Shown: piece by piece, positions 1 to 8,815 of the stretch
Layout: each line of letters opens with the position of its first letter
Numbering within the stretch: position 1 is the first letter of the stretch
DNA from: Litoreibacter meonggei
GTDB lineage: Bacteria; Pseudomonadota; Alphaproteobacteria; Rhodobacterales; Rhodobacteraceae
DNA length: 64,000 bases
Assembly: GCF_003663885.1 (NCBI RefSeq)
Contig: NZ_RCCE01000002.1
Coordinates: 372,001 to 436,000 of the forward strand
Reading direction: 5' to 3'
Program-made: the position numbers and the translations under genes
Notes under the pieces: model-generated
What the model was told of the DNA's origin: nothing
Databases searched by the model: none
What the model saw: the letters and a program-made list of their open reading frames with translations, nothing else

Positions 1-21
1 AGGCTCCAATCATCGTAAAAA

Positions 22-558
22 TTATAGGCATCCACCTTCGGCCCAAGCTCGTAGTGCTTCTTTAAAAGGCCGGCCCAGTGGATGTTGAATGTTCAAACGG
101 TGGACGTTTTCATCTTTGGTGTAATGCGTGGCTTGCGTACAAAGCGTAGCTTGTGTCCATTCATGGCACGTACTGCAGGTCTTATTTTTCCAGTATTCCT
201 CTGGCAGTCCTTCAATTGGTGGAAAGACCGGCGAAGTCTTTAAGAGCGTGCTAAGACTGTAGCGCTCTAGAGTTTCCCCGAAACCCGAAAGCGGCTCGAT
301 GAAGGTGACCGCTCCGGACGCTGGTGCGTCACCGGTATCTGTTTGGGTGATTAGGGCTGCCAATATCACCAAGGCATCTAGATCAAATGGACTTCCCGGG
401 AAATCCTCGCGAAACTGGGCAATCAACGCAGCATCGCCGGAATCCTTGATAACGTTCCAGCGATCCGCAGCCTCATCAGCCATGGCCGGAAAGCTCATGA
501 TAAGGGCGCAAACCAACGCGCAGCCCCATAGGGTAGTGAGACGAAAACGAGTGGGCAT
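22..558 (-). CDS. Secreted protein with one CxxCH motif, function unknown
   Basis: A 178-residue protein that starts with a clear signal peptide (hydrophobic stretch at residues 8-24, probable cut after PAMA), so it should be exported. Residues 128-132 read CSTCH, a CxxCH motif that could bind haem c or a metal, followed by another Cys at 140 and one near the C-terminus. The first mature segment (WNVIKDSGDAALIAQFRED, then FPGSPF) resembles the short helical repeat also present in the caspase-like protein at 28271-29851. A possible Shine-Dalgarno (CAGGAGT) lies rather far upstream of the ATG. A monohaem cytochrome is possible, but no distal methionine ligand can be assigned. I do not recognise the family. 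Confidence 0.6.
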   Translation of the reverse strand: MPTRFRLTTLWGCALVCALIMSFPAMADEAADRWNVIKDSGDAALIAQFREDFPGSPFDLDALVILAALITQTDTGDAPASGAVTFIEPLSGFGETLERYSLSTLLKTSPVFPPIEGLPEEYWKNKTCSTCHEWTQATLCTQATHYTKDENVHRLNIQHPLGRPFKEALRAWAEGGCL

Positions 559-678
559 ATCCGGCAGTCACTCCTGTAAAGAACTTAAGGCTAACGCACT
601 CTGGGGCCAAACGGGCAACTATTCTACAAGATTTTAAAAAGCCTACCGGAACTCGCAACAGATTGCGCAGTTTTTTAC

Positions 679-707
679 GCCCGCCCAGAGGCATACTCTG
701 GACGGGC
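679..707. other. Inverted repeat downstream of the acyl-CoA synthetase gene
   Basis: Arms at 679-690 and 696-707 pair with one internal mismatch around a five-base loop. It lies about 30 bases past the stop of the minus-strand acyl-CoA synthetase gene, as a terminator would. No T-run follows the stem on either strand, so it may only stabilise the 3' end of the mRNA. Confidence 0.4.
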
Positions 708-737
708 ATATTGTTTAGATCTGGGTTCTAGCGAGCG

Positions 738-2618
738 CTAATCCACCCACTCCCATGGACGGGTGAAGCTGCCAAGCACGTGATTAACGGCATCTTTTGT
801 CACGTCTCCACGTTTGGCGACCTTCGCCACCAACCCGCGCTTCTTGTCTTCGGCAACTGAGACAACTTCGGCTGCAACGTCGGCCTTTTTGAGAGCTTGG
901 TTATAGATCCGCGTGATCGCCATCTTGCGAAGCTCCGGCTTGAATATCTTGCCGACCGCGGTCTTTGGCAGTTCGTCCATCAACTCAATATATCTCGGAT
1001 GCGCCGCGCGCTCATGAACCTTCTCTTTGGCAAAAGCCATCAATTCGTCGATGGTAGCCGTGCCGCCGTCGACAAGCTCCACATAAACGCATGGAATTTC
1101 GCCAGCATGGGCGTCGGGTTGCCCGATTGCCCCTGCGAAGCCGACATCGGGATGTCCGGCCAAGGCTTCTTCGATCTCGGCAGGGTCGATGTTGTGGCCA
1201 CCACGAATGATCAAATCCTTGGCGCGGCCTGTGATCCACAAATAGCCGTCTGCATCCAGACGCCCCAAGTCACCGGTGCGCAGATACTTGTCGTCATAAT
1301 ACAGGTCCACGTTTTTGTCGGCCTCGGTATAGGTGTGGCCTTCGTAAACGCCGGGGTTGTGCAAGCAAATCTCGCCGATCTCGTCCACGTCACAGACCGA
1401 TCCGTCGGCGACGCGGCGGATGGTGACATCTGTATACGGGAACGGAATACCGATCGAGCCGACCTTCTTCTCGCCCGACGGCGGGTTGATCGACACAAGG
1501 CAGGTCGCTTCGGTCAGCCCGTAGCCTTCAACGATGGTCACGCCGCAGGCTTTCTCGAACCGGTTATACAGCTCAACCGGCAGCGGGGACGAGCCGGAAA
1601 ACGCGATATTCAGGCTGGAGATATCCGCATCAACAGGACGCTGCATCAACGCGGAAATCGCGGTCGGCACGGTGATCATGAAGGTCACTTTGTACCGCTC
1701 GATCAGCTTCCAGAAATTGTCGAACACCCCATCGCCGCGATAGCCTTGCGGGGTCGGGAAGATCACATGCGCGCCGGACGCGATCACCGACATCAGCACC
1801 ACATGCGATGCGAACACGTGGAACAAGGGCAGCGGGCACATCAGCACGTCTTCTTCGGTGAACAGAAGCTTGCGCCCCAGCCAGCCGTTATAGACGACGC
1901 CGGAATACTTGTGCTGCGCCACTTTCGGCATGCCTGTCGTCCCGCCGGTGTGGAAGTAGAAGGCCACACGGTCGCCTGCGCTGTCTTCAAAAGCAAGCGA
2001 AGTGGGTTGCTTGTTCAGCTCGGCGCAAAAGTCGAGCACCTTGGCATGGTGAACTGCATGAACTTTTGGCCGGATAAACGGCACGATGAATTTCTTCAGG
2101 CCCGTCAGATAGCGCAGCAGGTCGATTTCCAGCACATGCTTCACATTCGGTGCATGTCCGACCGCTTCGGCGACTTTCTGGGCAAGGTCCGTTTTCGGGA
2201 ACGCCTTCAGCGTTACTACGACCTTGGCGCCGGTTTCGCGCAGGATGGCGCTAATTTGTTCAGGTTCCAGCAGTGGGTTGATCGGATTCACGATCCCCGC
2301 GATGGAGCCACCCAGCAGCGTATATGCGGTCTCCGACGCGTTGGGCAACACATAGGCCACCACGTCATCCTCGCCGACGCCCAAGGAGCGGAACAGGTTG
2401 GCCGCCTGACAACATTTGCCGTGCAGCTCGTCCCATGTGAGCGTTTCGTTTTTGTCCGTTGGCCCCGATGTCAGCTGATAGGAGAACGCGTTGCGCTTTC
2501 CGAACTTGTCCTTCGTAGTGGTCAGGAACTGATACATCGTGCGTGGCAGGTTACGATCTTCCCAAGCACTTTCCGCTTGAATCGCGTCCCGATCCGCCTT
2601 GGTGGCGAAGTTTCCCAT
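738..2618 (-). CDS. AMP-forming acyl-CoA synthetase
   Basis: A 626-residue member of the ANL (acyl-CoA synthetase/luciferase) superfamily, expected to activate a carboxylic acid to its CoA thioester via an acyl-adenylate in the cytoplasm. Visible motifs are the AMP/phosphate loop HTGGTTGMPK near residue 222, GYGLTEATC near 364, the hinge and TGDLGRLDADG segment with GRAKDLIIRGGHN near 465, and the C-terminal catalytic lysine context PKTAVGKIFK near 552. I start at 2618 rather than the upstream in-frame ATG because GGGAGGA sits four bases before this ATG and the conserved protein begins here. A LysR gene runs divergently from 2843 and is the likely regulator. The acyl substrate cannot be read from the sequence. 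Confidence 0.9.
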   Translation of the reverse strand: MGNFATKADRDAIQAESAWEDRNLPRTMYQFLTTTKDKFGKRNAFSYQLTSGPTDKNETLTWDELHGKCCQAANLFRSLGVGEDDVVAYVLPNASETAYTLLGGSIAGIVNPINPLLEPEQISAILRETGAKVVVTLKAFPKTDLAQKVAEAVGHAPNVKHVLEIDLLRYLTGLKKFIVPFIRPKVHAVHHAKVLDFCAELNKQPTSLAFEDSAGDRVAFYFHTGGTTGMPKVAQHKYSGVVYNGWLGRKLLFTEEDVLMCPLPLFHVFASHVVLMSVIASGAHVIFPTPQGYRGDGVFDNFWKLIERYKVTFMITVPTAISALMQRPVDADISSLNIAFSGSSPLPVELYNRFEKACGVTIVEGYGLTEATCLVSINPPSGEKKVGSIGIPFPYTDVTIRRVADGSVCDVDEIGEICLHNPGVYEGHTYTEADKNVDLYYDDKYLRTGDLGRLDADGYLWITGRAKDLIIRGGHNIDPAEIEEALAGHPDVGFAGAIGQPDAHAGEIPCVYVELVDGGTATIDELMAFAKEKVHERAAHPRYIELMDELPKTAVGKIFKPELRKMAITRIYNQALKKADVAAEVVSVAEDKKRGLVAKVAKRGDVTKDAVNHVLGSFTRPWEWVD

Positions 2619-2842
2619 ATTTTCCTCCCTTAGCGGCTCGTTATCGCGCCGTTCTTGTATTGAGCTTAAACGTAAAGGGAATAAGGCGTCGCGCAAGCCT
2701 AACGCGGCGAAACCGTGCATTTTTTGCCCCTAGTCTCTTCAGCACCTTCCAAGCGCGAGCGTTGAAGCGACGCAATCTACATTTTGCAGACCAAGGTTTA
2801 GCACCCTATAACATGAGATCATCTTATAGTTGGAGCGTATCA

Positions 2843-3775
2843 ATGGACCTCACCTTAATCCGATCCTTTTTGGAGGTCGCAGCCACTGGTTCCTTCGTTG
2901 CCGCCTCGGAGCGGCTGTTCGTGACACAATCGGCGGTTTCATTGCGCATCCAGCGGCTTGAGGATTCGCTGGGCCGCCCGCTCTTTACGCGATCCAAGGC
3001 AGGCGCGGAGCTAACGCAAGCTGGCATAGAGTTCGAACGCTATGCGACGTCTCTTCTGCGTGTATGGGAAGAGGCCCGCCAGCAGGTGGCGATTCCAGAA
3101 GGGTTCACGCGCCGCTTGTTTATCGGCGCACAGTACTCGCTATGGCCACGCTTGGGATTTCGTTGGATCGACGCCCTACGCAACGCAATGCCCGACCTCA
3201 ACATTCGTGCGGAATTGGGCTTGCCTGATCGAATGACCCGTGCGCTTTCTGAGGGCAGCATTCAGGCGGCGCTGCTGTATACTCCGCAATTGCGCCCGGG
3301 CCTTGTCGCCAGCAAAATCACTGAAGAAAAGCTGGTGTTGGTGGCGGGGTACCCGAACCCTACCCTAGATTTGGCCGACCGTTATGTCTTTGTCGATTGG
3401 GGCCCTGAATTCCTGCATGCCCACGCCGCCGCCCTACCGCATCTGACAAATACTGGGCTGACACTCGCACTTGGGGCGCTGTCAGCGGAATTCATCAAGC
3501 GGCGCGGACTAGCTGCTTACCAACCGGCCCGCTACGTCAAACGCGATCTGGATGCAGGAAATCTATGGTTGGTGCCTGACGCACCAAGCTTTCCCTATCC
3601 GGTCTACGCCGTCTGGCGCGAGGATGTGGAAGAAGGATTACGCGCGGAAGCAACCACCGCGCTAGAAGCGGTACTGGAAGAACTTTCCGGTGAGCATGAC
3701 GAAGTTATGGAGGCATTGGATCATCTGTCCGACCACCACATAGACCACATGCCAACAGGGCTGGATGAAACGTAG
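2843..3775 (+). CDS. LysR-family transcriptional regulator
   Basis: A 310-residue LysR regulator. The N-terminal winged helix-turn-helix (residues 1-60, with FVAASERLFVTQSAVSLRI) is followed by an effector-binding domain. The reading frame extends upstream of 2843, but the family begins at MDLTLIRSFLEV, and GGAG lies just before this ATG. It is divergent from the acyl-CoA synthetase gene across 224 bases with no other gene, the classical LysR arrangement, so it may control that gene. The effector is unknown. Confidence 0.88.
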   Translation: MDLTLIRSFLEVAATGSFVAASERLFVTQSAVSLRIQRLEDSLGRPLFTRSKAGAELTQAGIEFERYATSLLRVWEEARQQVAIPEGFTRRLFIGAQYSLWPRLGFRWIDALRNAMPDLNIRAELGLPDRMTRALSEGSIQAALLYTPQLRPGLVASKITEEKLVLVAGYPNPTLDLADRYVFVDWGPEFLHAHAAALPHLTNTGLTLALGALSAEFIKRRGLAAYQPARYVKRDLDAGNLWLVPDAPSFPYPVYAVWREDVEEGLRAEATTALEAVLEELSGEHDEVMEALDHLSDHHIDHMPTGLDET

Positions 3776-3937
3776 ATGCGAAGCAACTAGATTCATAACC
3801 AATACTCGTTTCATCTATGATTATTTTGAATTTTCCTTATCCGTAGCTATTCCCTATCTCCCTCCTCAGCAGAGATGCTCCCGATCCAAGGCTATGTTGC
3901 CAAAGGACGGGTCACCTTCTCAGGATAGGATTGATCC

Positions 3938-4798
3938 ATGAACAACACACTGAAACTGGCTTCCGTCTCGTTGGTTGCCCTCATGCTGGCCGCGCCTGTC
4001 GTGGCACAAGGCACTTTGGTCGGAACCAAGGCATTGGACGACCGCATCGACGACATCACCGATGACGTCAACGAAGACATCGCACGCGGCACCGACGCGG
4101 AACGCTTTGGTGAAAACGGCGTAGCACAAGGCTTTCGCGGCTCTGTCGCGCTGACTGCATCCGGCACGTCCGGCAACACCGACACTGGTGAGCTTTCTGG
4201 CGCAGGCCGTTTGTCCTATGGCATCGGTGACTGGAACCACTCCGCAGGCTTCGCGATTGAATACGGCGAAGCAAACGGCCTGAAAAACGAAGAGAAGTTC
4301 TTCGCGACCTATGAAGCGAGCCGTTACTTTACACCCAAATTCTATGTATTTGGAATCGGCCGCTATGAATATGACGGCTTCTCGGCTCCTGTTGTGGCCG
4401 GTGGTGCTCCTGTAGCGGGTAACGCAACTGATGCGTTCATCGGTTTTGGTCCCGGTTACCGTGTCCTCAACTCCGAGCAGCAAGCTTGGCGCGTTCAAGC
4501 AGGCCCCGGGGTTCGCTACACGAAAGACTTCGCCGGCGTGACGGAAACCGAAGTGGGCTTCATCGCGTCATCTCGTTACTACCTCAAGCTGACCGACACC
4601 ATGTCGCTGACCAATGACACCGACGTTCTCGGCTCATCCGCGAACACCGTGGTGTCCAACGACCTTGGCGTGAACTTCAAGATGACGGACGCACTGTCGA
4701 CCCGGGTTTCCTACCGGACCGACTATAACTCCGACCCGGCAGTCGGTCGTAAATCGACTGACAACACTCTGGGCTTGTCGCTCGTACTGGGTTTCTAG
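3938..4798 (+). CDS. DUF481/YdiY-like outer-membrane beta-barrel protein
   Basis: A 286-residue protein with a signal peptide (about residues 1-23, cut near VVAQG). Alternating polar and hydrophobic strands follow and the chain ends in a terminal phenylalanine (LSLVLGF), the signature recognised by the BAM machinery. Segments such as GSVALTASGTSGNTDTGEL and the evenly spaced aromatic strands match the DUF481 (YdiY-like) barrels, whose physiological role is not established. AGGATAGGAT precedes the ATG. The 162-base upstream gap is AT-rich and should hold the promoter. A strong terminator follows at 4861-4889, so the gene is probably monocistronic. Confidence 0.82.
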   Translation: MNNTLKLASVSLVALMLAAPVVAQGTLVGTKALDDRIDDITDDVNEDIARGTDAERFGENGVAQGFRGSVALTASGTSGNTDTGELSGAGRLSYGIGDWNHSAGFAIEYGEANGLKNEEKFFATYEASRYFTPKFYVFGIGRYEYDGFSAPVVAGGAPVAGNATDAFIGFGPGYRVLNSEQQAWRVQAGPGVRYTKDFAGVTETEVGFIASSRYYLKLTDTMSLTNDTDVLGSSANTVVSNDLGVNFKMTDALSTRVSYRTDYNSDPAVGRKSTDNTLGLSLVLGF

Positions 4799-4860
4799 AA
4801 CCGCGCGTATGGTTCCCTCGGCGGTTTGTGCACCTCACCGACCGAGGGCGTCCAAACGGA

Positions 4861-4889
4861 AAGGGACGGCCAATGGCCGTCCCTTTTTT
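4861..4889 (+). terminator. Rho-independent terminator after the DUF481-like gene
   Basis: A perfect 11-bp stem (4861-4871 with 4875-4885) closes a three-base AAT loop, and the T-run starts within the last stem bases. It sits between the convergent genes ending at 4798 and 4910. The plus-strand T-tract shows it serves the barrel gene; a shorter A-run on the other side may give weak action in the reverse direction. Confidence 0.9.
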
Positions 4890-4909
4890 CATGTCTCGCT
4901 TGGCTGATA

Positions 4910-5335
4910 TTACCCTTGAGGAATCCGGAGAACTTGACCTGGGTAAATCTTGTCCGGATGGGTCAGCATCGGCTTGTTGGCCTCGAAGATTTCCTCGTAG
5001 CGCGCGCCGTTACCCAATGCCTTGGCAGAGATGCCCCAAAGGGTATCGCCCTTCTTGACAGTGTGGAACACTGGGTCGCCGCCGGCCACCTCGTCTTCAA
5101 CCTCGGCCACGCCTTCGACGTTGCCCACCGCCAGAATGATTTTTTCCTTAATCTCTTGGCTCACTGCGTCGCCGGTCACTTTAACCTTGTCGCCCTCCAC
5201 CGAGATGTCCAACCCGGACGCGTCCAGTCCCAGATCGGCGATTTCTTTTTGCAGAGTCGCTGCATCCGGCTCAGCCGCTTCAGCGGCCCCGAACAGCGAT
5301 TTACCAGCGTCTTTTACAAAGCTCCAAAGCCCCAT
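4910..5335 (-). CDS. kbp: BON-LysM domain protein, Kbp/YgaU-like
   Basis: A 141-residue protein with the two-domain order of E. coli Kbp (YgaU): an N-terminal BON domain (about residues 25-85) and a C-terminal LysM domain (about 92-140, with HTVKKGDTLWGISAKALGNG and HPDKIYPGQVLRIP). Kbp is a cytoplasmic potassium-binding protein of about 149 residues; LysM otherwise binds peptidoglycan. No signal peptide is visible, which fits a cytoplasmic Kbp-like role. The start at 5335 is set by GGGAG eight bases upstream and by the family's MGLWSFVKDAG opening, not the earlier in-frame ATG. Potassium binding is inferred from the family. Confidence 0.85.
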   Translation of the reverse strand: MGLWSFVKDAGKSLFGAAEAAEPDAATLQKEIADLGLDASGLDISVEGDKVKVTGDAVSQEIKEKIILAVGNVEGVAEVEDEVAGGDPVFHTVKKGDTLWGISAKALGNGARYEEIFEANKPMLTHPDKIYPGQVLRIPQG

Positions 5336-5557
5336 GTCGTATCTCCCTTTTGTGACATAATAGGTTGGCAAAGACGATGAGCCGCCCGGAGCCATTTGGC
5401 AAGCCACCAGTTGCGGGGAATTATTCTGCGACAGGCGCTATTTGCCTACGAGTAGCTATCCGTGAGTAAACCGTGAAATGCCTATTTGGGGCGGGACTCC
5501 CGAGGTGATCTCGTTAATCTTCTTTATCAATAAGTTAACGAACAGAAGAGATTAGAG

Positions 5558-5740
5558 ATGAAAAAAGTTGTTTTCATAGTCGTGACGATGCTCGCCTCGG
5601 CCACTGCACACGCTGACCAAATAGCCACGCCCACAGGTGTCAGTGGTTCCGAAATTGTGAGCCATGGTGGCGGTTGCCGTAAGGACTCACCACGAGGACA
5701 GTGCTGTCACGCGGGCTCAAAGCCCTATCACTGCCACTAA
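5558..5740 (+). CDS. Tiny secreted Cys/His-rich protein
   Basis: Sixty residues: a signal peptide (about 1-19, cut near AHA-D) and a mature peptide of about 40 residues whose C-terminal half is packed with Cys and His (GGGCRKDSPRGQCCHAGSKP then YHCH). It resembles the short tails of YHYH-type small secreted proteins; metal binding or disulfide formation is likely. The ATG follows a purine-rich AGAGATTAGAG sequence. The upstream 222 bases hold no other gene. It converges on the ABC exporter gene. The function is unknown. Confidence 0.6.
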   Translation: MKKVVFIVVTMLASATAHADQIATPTGVSGSEIVSHGGGCRKDSPRGQCCHAGSKPYHCH

Positions 5741-5765
5741 CCGATCACTACGGGATAGCGTCGAT

Positions 5766-7553
5766 TTACTCCGCCGCGATCCCAGCCGTGAATTGGAGCT
5801 TTGCCAAACGGGCGTACAGCCCTTCCTGCGCGACCAAAGTGTCATGAGTACCGGTGGCAACGATGCGACCATCCTCGAACACCACGATCCGGTCGGCTTT
5901 CTTAACCGTCGCCAGACGGTGTGCCACAACCAGCGTCGTGCGATCGCGGCTCAAACGCTCAACCGCTTGCTGCACCAAGGCTTCGCTCTCCGCGTCCAGC
6001 GCCGAGGTGGCCTCGTCCAGCAAAAGGATCGGCGCGTCCCGCAATATGGCGCGGGCAATGGCAATACGCTGCTTTTGCCCGCCCGACAGCATCACGCCCC
6101 GCTCGCCCACATATGAATCATAGCCGTCCGGTAGCCTGCTCAGGAAGTCATGCGCGGCGGCGGCCTTAGCGGCCTCTTCCACCTCGGCGTCCGTTGCGTC
6201 GGGGCGGCCAAAGCGGATGTTCTCGCGGGCGGACGCAGCGAAGATCACCGGATCTTGAGGCACCAGCGCGATATGGCGGCGGAAATCTTCGCGCGCCATG
6301 TCCCGCAGGTCGCGCCCGTCCAGCCGGATCGTACCGCTTGTCGGGTCATAAAAGCGCAACAGCAACTGGATAATGGTGGTCTTGCCCGCGCCCGATGGTC
6401 CGACAAGGGCAATGGTCTCGCCAGGTGCGACGTCCAGTGACACGCCATCCAATGCGGCAATGTCGGGCCGCGCAGGGTAGCGGAAGGTGACGTTCTCGAA
6501 CTGCACCGCGCCGGTCAGGTGGTCCACGGCGGCAGGGGCCTGCGGGTCTTTCACCGTGTCTTCAGCAGACAGCAATTCGACCAAGCGCTCGGTCGCTCCG
6601 GCGGCGCGTTGAAGCTCGCTCCAGATTTCGGACAGGGCGGCCACGCCGCCTGCCACCATGATCGCGTAGATCAGGAACTGCACCAGTTCACCGGCCGTCA
6701 TAATGCCCTCGCGCACGTCGCGCGCGCCGATCCACAGCACACCAACGACGCCAGTGAACACGAGGAAGATCACGATCACCGTCATCACGGCACGGGTGCC
6801 GATCCGCTTGCGCGCCGCCTCGAACGCCGCTTCGGTGAAGCCTGCGAACTTGACGCGTGACGGGGCCTCGTTGGTGAAGGCCTGCACGGTTTGCACCGAT
6901 AAAAGCGCCTCGGACGCGTTGCCGGATGACGCGGCAATCTGGTCCTGGTTTTCGCGCGACAACACGCGCAGACGGCGACCCAGCACGATGATCGGGACGA
7001 TCACCGCAGGCACGATAAGCAGAACAAGTGACGTCAGCTTGGCGGATGTCAGTAGCATCAACACCAAACCGCCGATTAAGATCAACAGGTTACGCAGCGC
7101 AATCGATACGGACGAGCCGATAACCGACAAGATCAGCGTCGTGTCCGTGGTAATCCGTGACAGTACCTCGCCGGTCATCACGCGCTCGAAAAACTCCGGC
7201 CCCATGCCGATGGTCTTGTCAAATACGGCGCGGCGGATGTCGGCCACCACACGCTCGCCCAATCGGGTCACCAGATAGTAGCGAAATCCGGTCCCGACCG
7301 CGAGTAGCGCTGCAACAGCCAAGGCCGCGCCGAAGTATTGGTCCAGCAGTGCTGCCTCGTCGGTGCCGAAACCGTCGACCACGCGGCGCACAGCCATTGG
7401 CAAGACCAACGACACGCAAGCCGTAAGGGTAAGGGCCATGGCGGCAGCGATCATCAGGGGCAGATACGGTTTCATGAAGGGCCACAAGGCCCCCAGCGCG
7501 CCAATCCGCTTGGACTTTTCGCGCTCCGCTTCGCTGCCAAGTGCCTTTGCCAT
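5766..7553 (-). CDS. ABC exporter, fused permease and ATPase
   Basis: A 595-residue half-transporter of the MsbA/BmrA type. An N-terminal six-helix transmembrane domain (about residues 20-310) is followed by an ATPase domain with Walker A (GPSGAGKTTIIQL, near 384), signature LSGGQKQRIAIARA (near 488) and Walker B ILLLDEATSALD. It should homodimerise in the inner membrane and export lipid, drug or peptide; the cargo cannot be told. The start at 7553 is chosen over an upstream in-frame ATG because GGAGG lies five bases before it. No partner gene is adjacent. Confidence 0.9.
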   Translation of the reverse strand: MAKALGSEAEREKSKRIGALGALWPFMKPYLPLMIAAAMALTLTACVSLVLPMAVRRVVDGFGTDEAALLDQYFGAALAVAALLAVGTGFRYYLVTRLGERVVADIRRAVFDKTIGMGPEFFERVMTGEVLSRITTDTTLILSVIGSSVSIALRNLLILIGGLVLMLLTSAKLTSLVLLIVPAVIVPIIVLGRRLRVLSRENQDQIAASSGNASEALLSVQTVQAFTNEAPSRVKFAGFTEAAFEAARKRIGTRAVMTVIVIFLVFTGVVGVLWIGARDVREGIMTAGELVQFLIYAIMVAGGVAALSEIWSELQRAAGATERLVELLSAEDTVKDPQAPAAVDHLTGAVQFENVTFRYPARPDIAALDGVSLDVAPGETIALVGPSGAGKTTIIQLLLRFYDPTSGTIRLDGRDLRDMAREDFRRHIALVPQDPVIFAASARENIRFGRPDATDAEVEEAAKAAAAHDFLSRLPDGYDSYVGERGVMLSGGQKQRIAIARAILRDAPILLLDEATSALDAESEALVQQAVERLSRDRTTLVVAHRLATVKKADRIVVFEDGRIVATGTHDTLVAQEGLYARLAKLQFTAGIAAE

Positions 7554-7637
7554 GATGCCTCCGTTTATCGTCGGCATGGCTTACCGGAGGGGCGCGGGGG
7601 CCGCAAGCGCCCAGAGGCCGCACCTCCTACAAGGCTT

Positions 7638-8678
7638 TCAGCCTCGGGCGTTCGTATCTGGTTTTGGTTCTTCGTCAAACGCCAGCAGGGTGATCTTGCG
7701 TCGCGCCCGCATCTTGGACGGCGTCATGCCGTATTCATCCTTCACGGCCTTGGACAGCGTGTTGACCGAGCCGAAGCCCGTCGCCACTGCAATATCTACC
7801 ATAGGCATCAGGGTTTCCTCGATCATCGTCCGCGCCCGTTTGGCCCGCAGCTTTTTGTAGAACCTCGCGGGGCTGTCATTGAACACCTTGCGAAACACTC
7901 GCTCCAGATGGCGGGTCGACAAGCCGACCTGCGCGGTCAGCTCCGCCATGGGCATGGGCTCGGCAATGGTATCCTCCATCAGCCGGATCGCTTGCGTCAC
8001 ATGGATGTCGAACAGACCCTCATTGTCGGCAATATCTTTGGGTTGCTCCGCATCGCTTTTGCGGATCGTGTGCAACAGCAGCCGGTTGCCAAGCTCCGCC
8101 ACATGCGGGGCCTGTAGCTGCGACGCGATCAGGCCGATGACAAGTTCCGCCGTCGCCCCGACCCCCGCGGCTGTGATGATGCCGTCGCTGTTTTCGGAAA
8201 ACCGCGTGGTCAGGTTCGGGTGGTAGCCGCTTTCTTCCAACGCGGCGATGTCGCGCCAATGGGTCGTTACCCCGCCCGCGGGCTGGGTGGTGGATTTGAT
8301 ATAGACCGTGGCCGCATCCGACAACAAAACCACCAGCCGCGCCTGACGCTGCATGGCCCGCGCCCGCGCCAGCCAAGCGGGCTTGTCGTCCTGACGCCCG
8401 CCCACGACGATCATCACGTCGGAAAAGCCGTAATTCACAATCGCGGGTTCCGCCCGCACCATCATGCCAGACGCCCCCTTCACCAGCCCCGGCGCGTCCG
8501 AAACATAGCGCCACGAGAACCAGTCTTCCGCCAGCGTGTCGTTGGCCTGCGCCAGCGTGTGGGTGATCGCTGACAGCTCCAACTCGGAAAATCCTGCCGT
8601 CACGTACAGCTCGAACATGCGTCGCGCGGAGGTCCCCGCGGCGTTCGGTGCCGGATCTGTGGGCAGGTGGCCTCCCAT
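7638..8678 (-). CDS. GlxA-family AraC-type transcriptional regulator
   Basis: A 346-residue regulator with an N-terminal DJ-1/PfpI-like domain (about residues 20-190) and a C-terminal AraC-type double helix-turn-helix (about 230-330, with MAELTAQVGLSTRHLERVF and VDIAVATGFGSVNTLSKAV). This architecture is that of the GlxA family, whose characterised members often control amino-acid or quaternary-amine catabolism. AGAAGGA precedes the ATG. It is divergent from the thiamine-diphosphate enzyme at 8816 across 137 bases and probably regulates it. Confidence 0.88.
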   Translation of the reverse strand: MGGHLPTDPAPNAAGTSARRMFELYVTAGFSELELSAITHTLAQANDTLAEDWFSWRYVSDAPGLVKGASGMMVRAEPAIVNYGFSDVMIVVGGRQDDKPAWLARARAMQRQARLVVLLSDAATVYIKSTTQPAGGVTTHWRDIAALEESGYHPNLTTRFSENSDGIITAAGVGATAELVIGLIASQLQAPHVAELGNRLLLHTIRKSDAEQPKDIADNEGLFDIHVTQAIRLMEDTIAEPMPMAELTAQVGLSTRHLERVFRKVFNDSPARFYKKLRAKRARTMIEETLMPMVDIAVATGFGSVNTLSKAVKDEYGMTPSKMRARRKITLLAFDEEPKPDTNARG

Positions 8679-8815
8679 GGCGTCCTTCTTCTAACAGGTT
8701 GGAAACTATGTAGGACGTTTCGCGCCTTATCGGCAACCGCGCTCAAGCTGGCGCTGGACGGCGGGGCGCAGTTGGGGTCAGATGGCGGTCGCAGAGACAA
8801 CAAGGAACCGGTAGA

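Noticed and set aside
897-2633. Long open frame opposite the acyl-CoA synthetase gene
   Set aside because: It is antisense to a gene with full family motifs; its product is His/Arg/Gln-rich with no domain, as expected for a shadow frame in GC-rich DNA.
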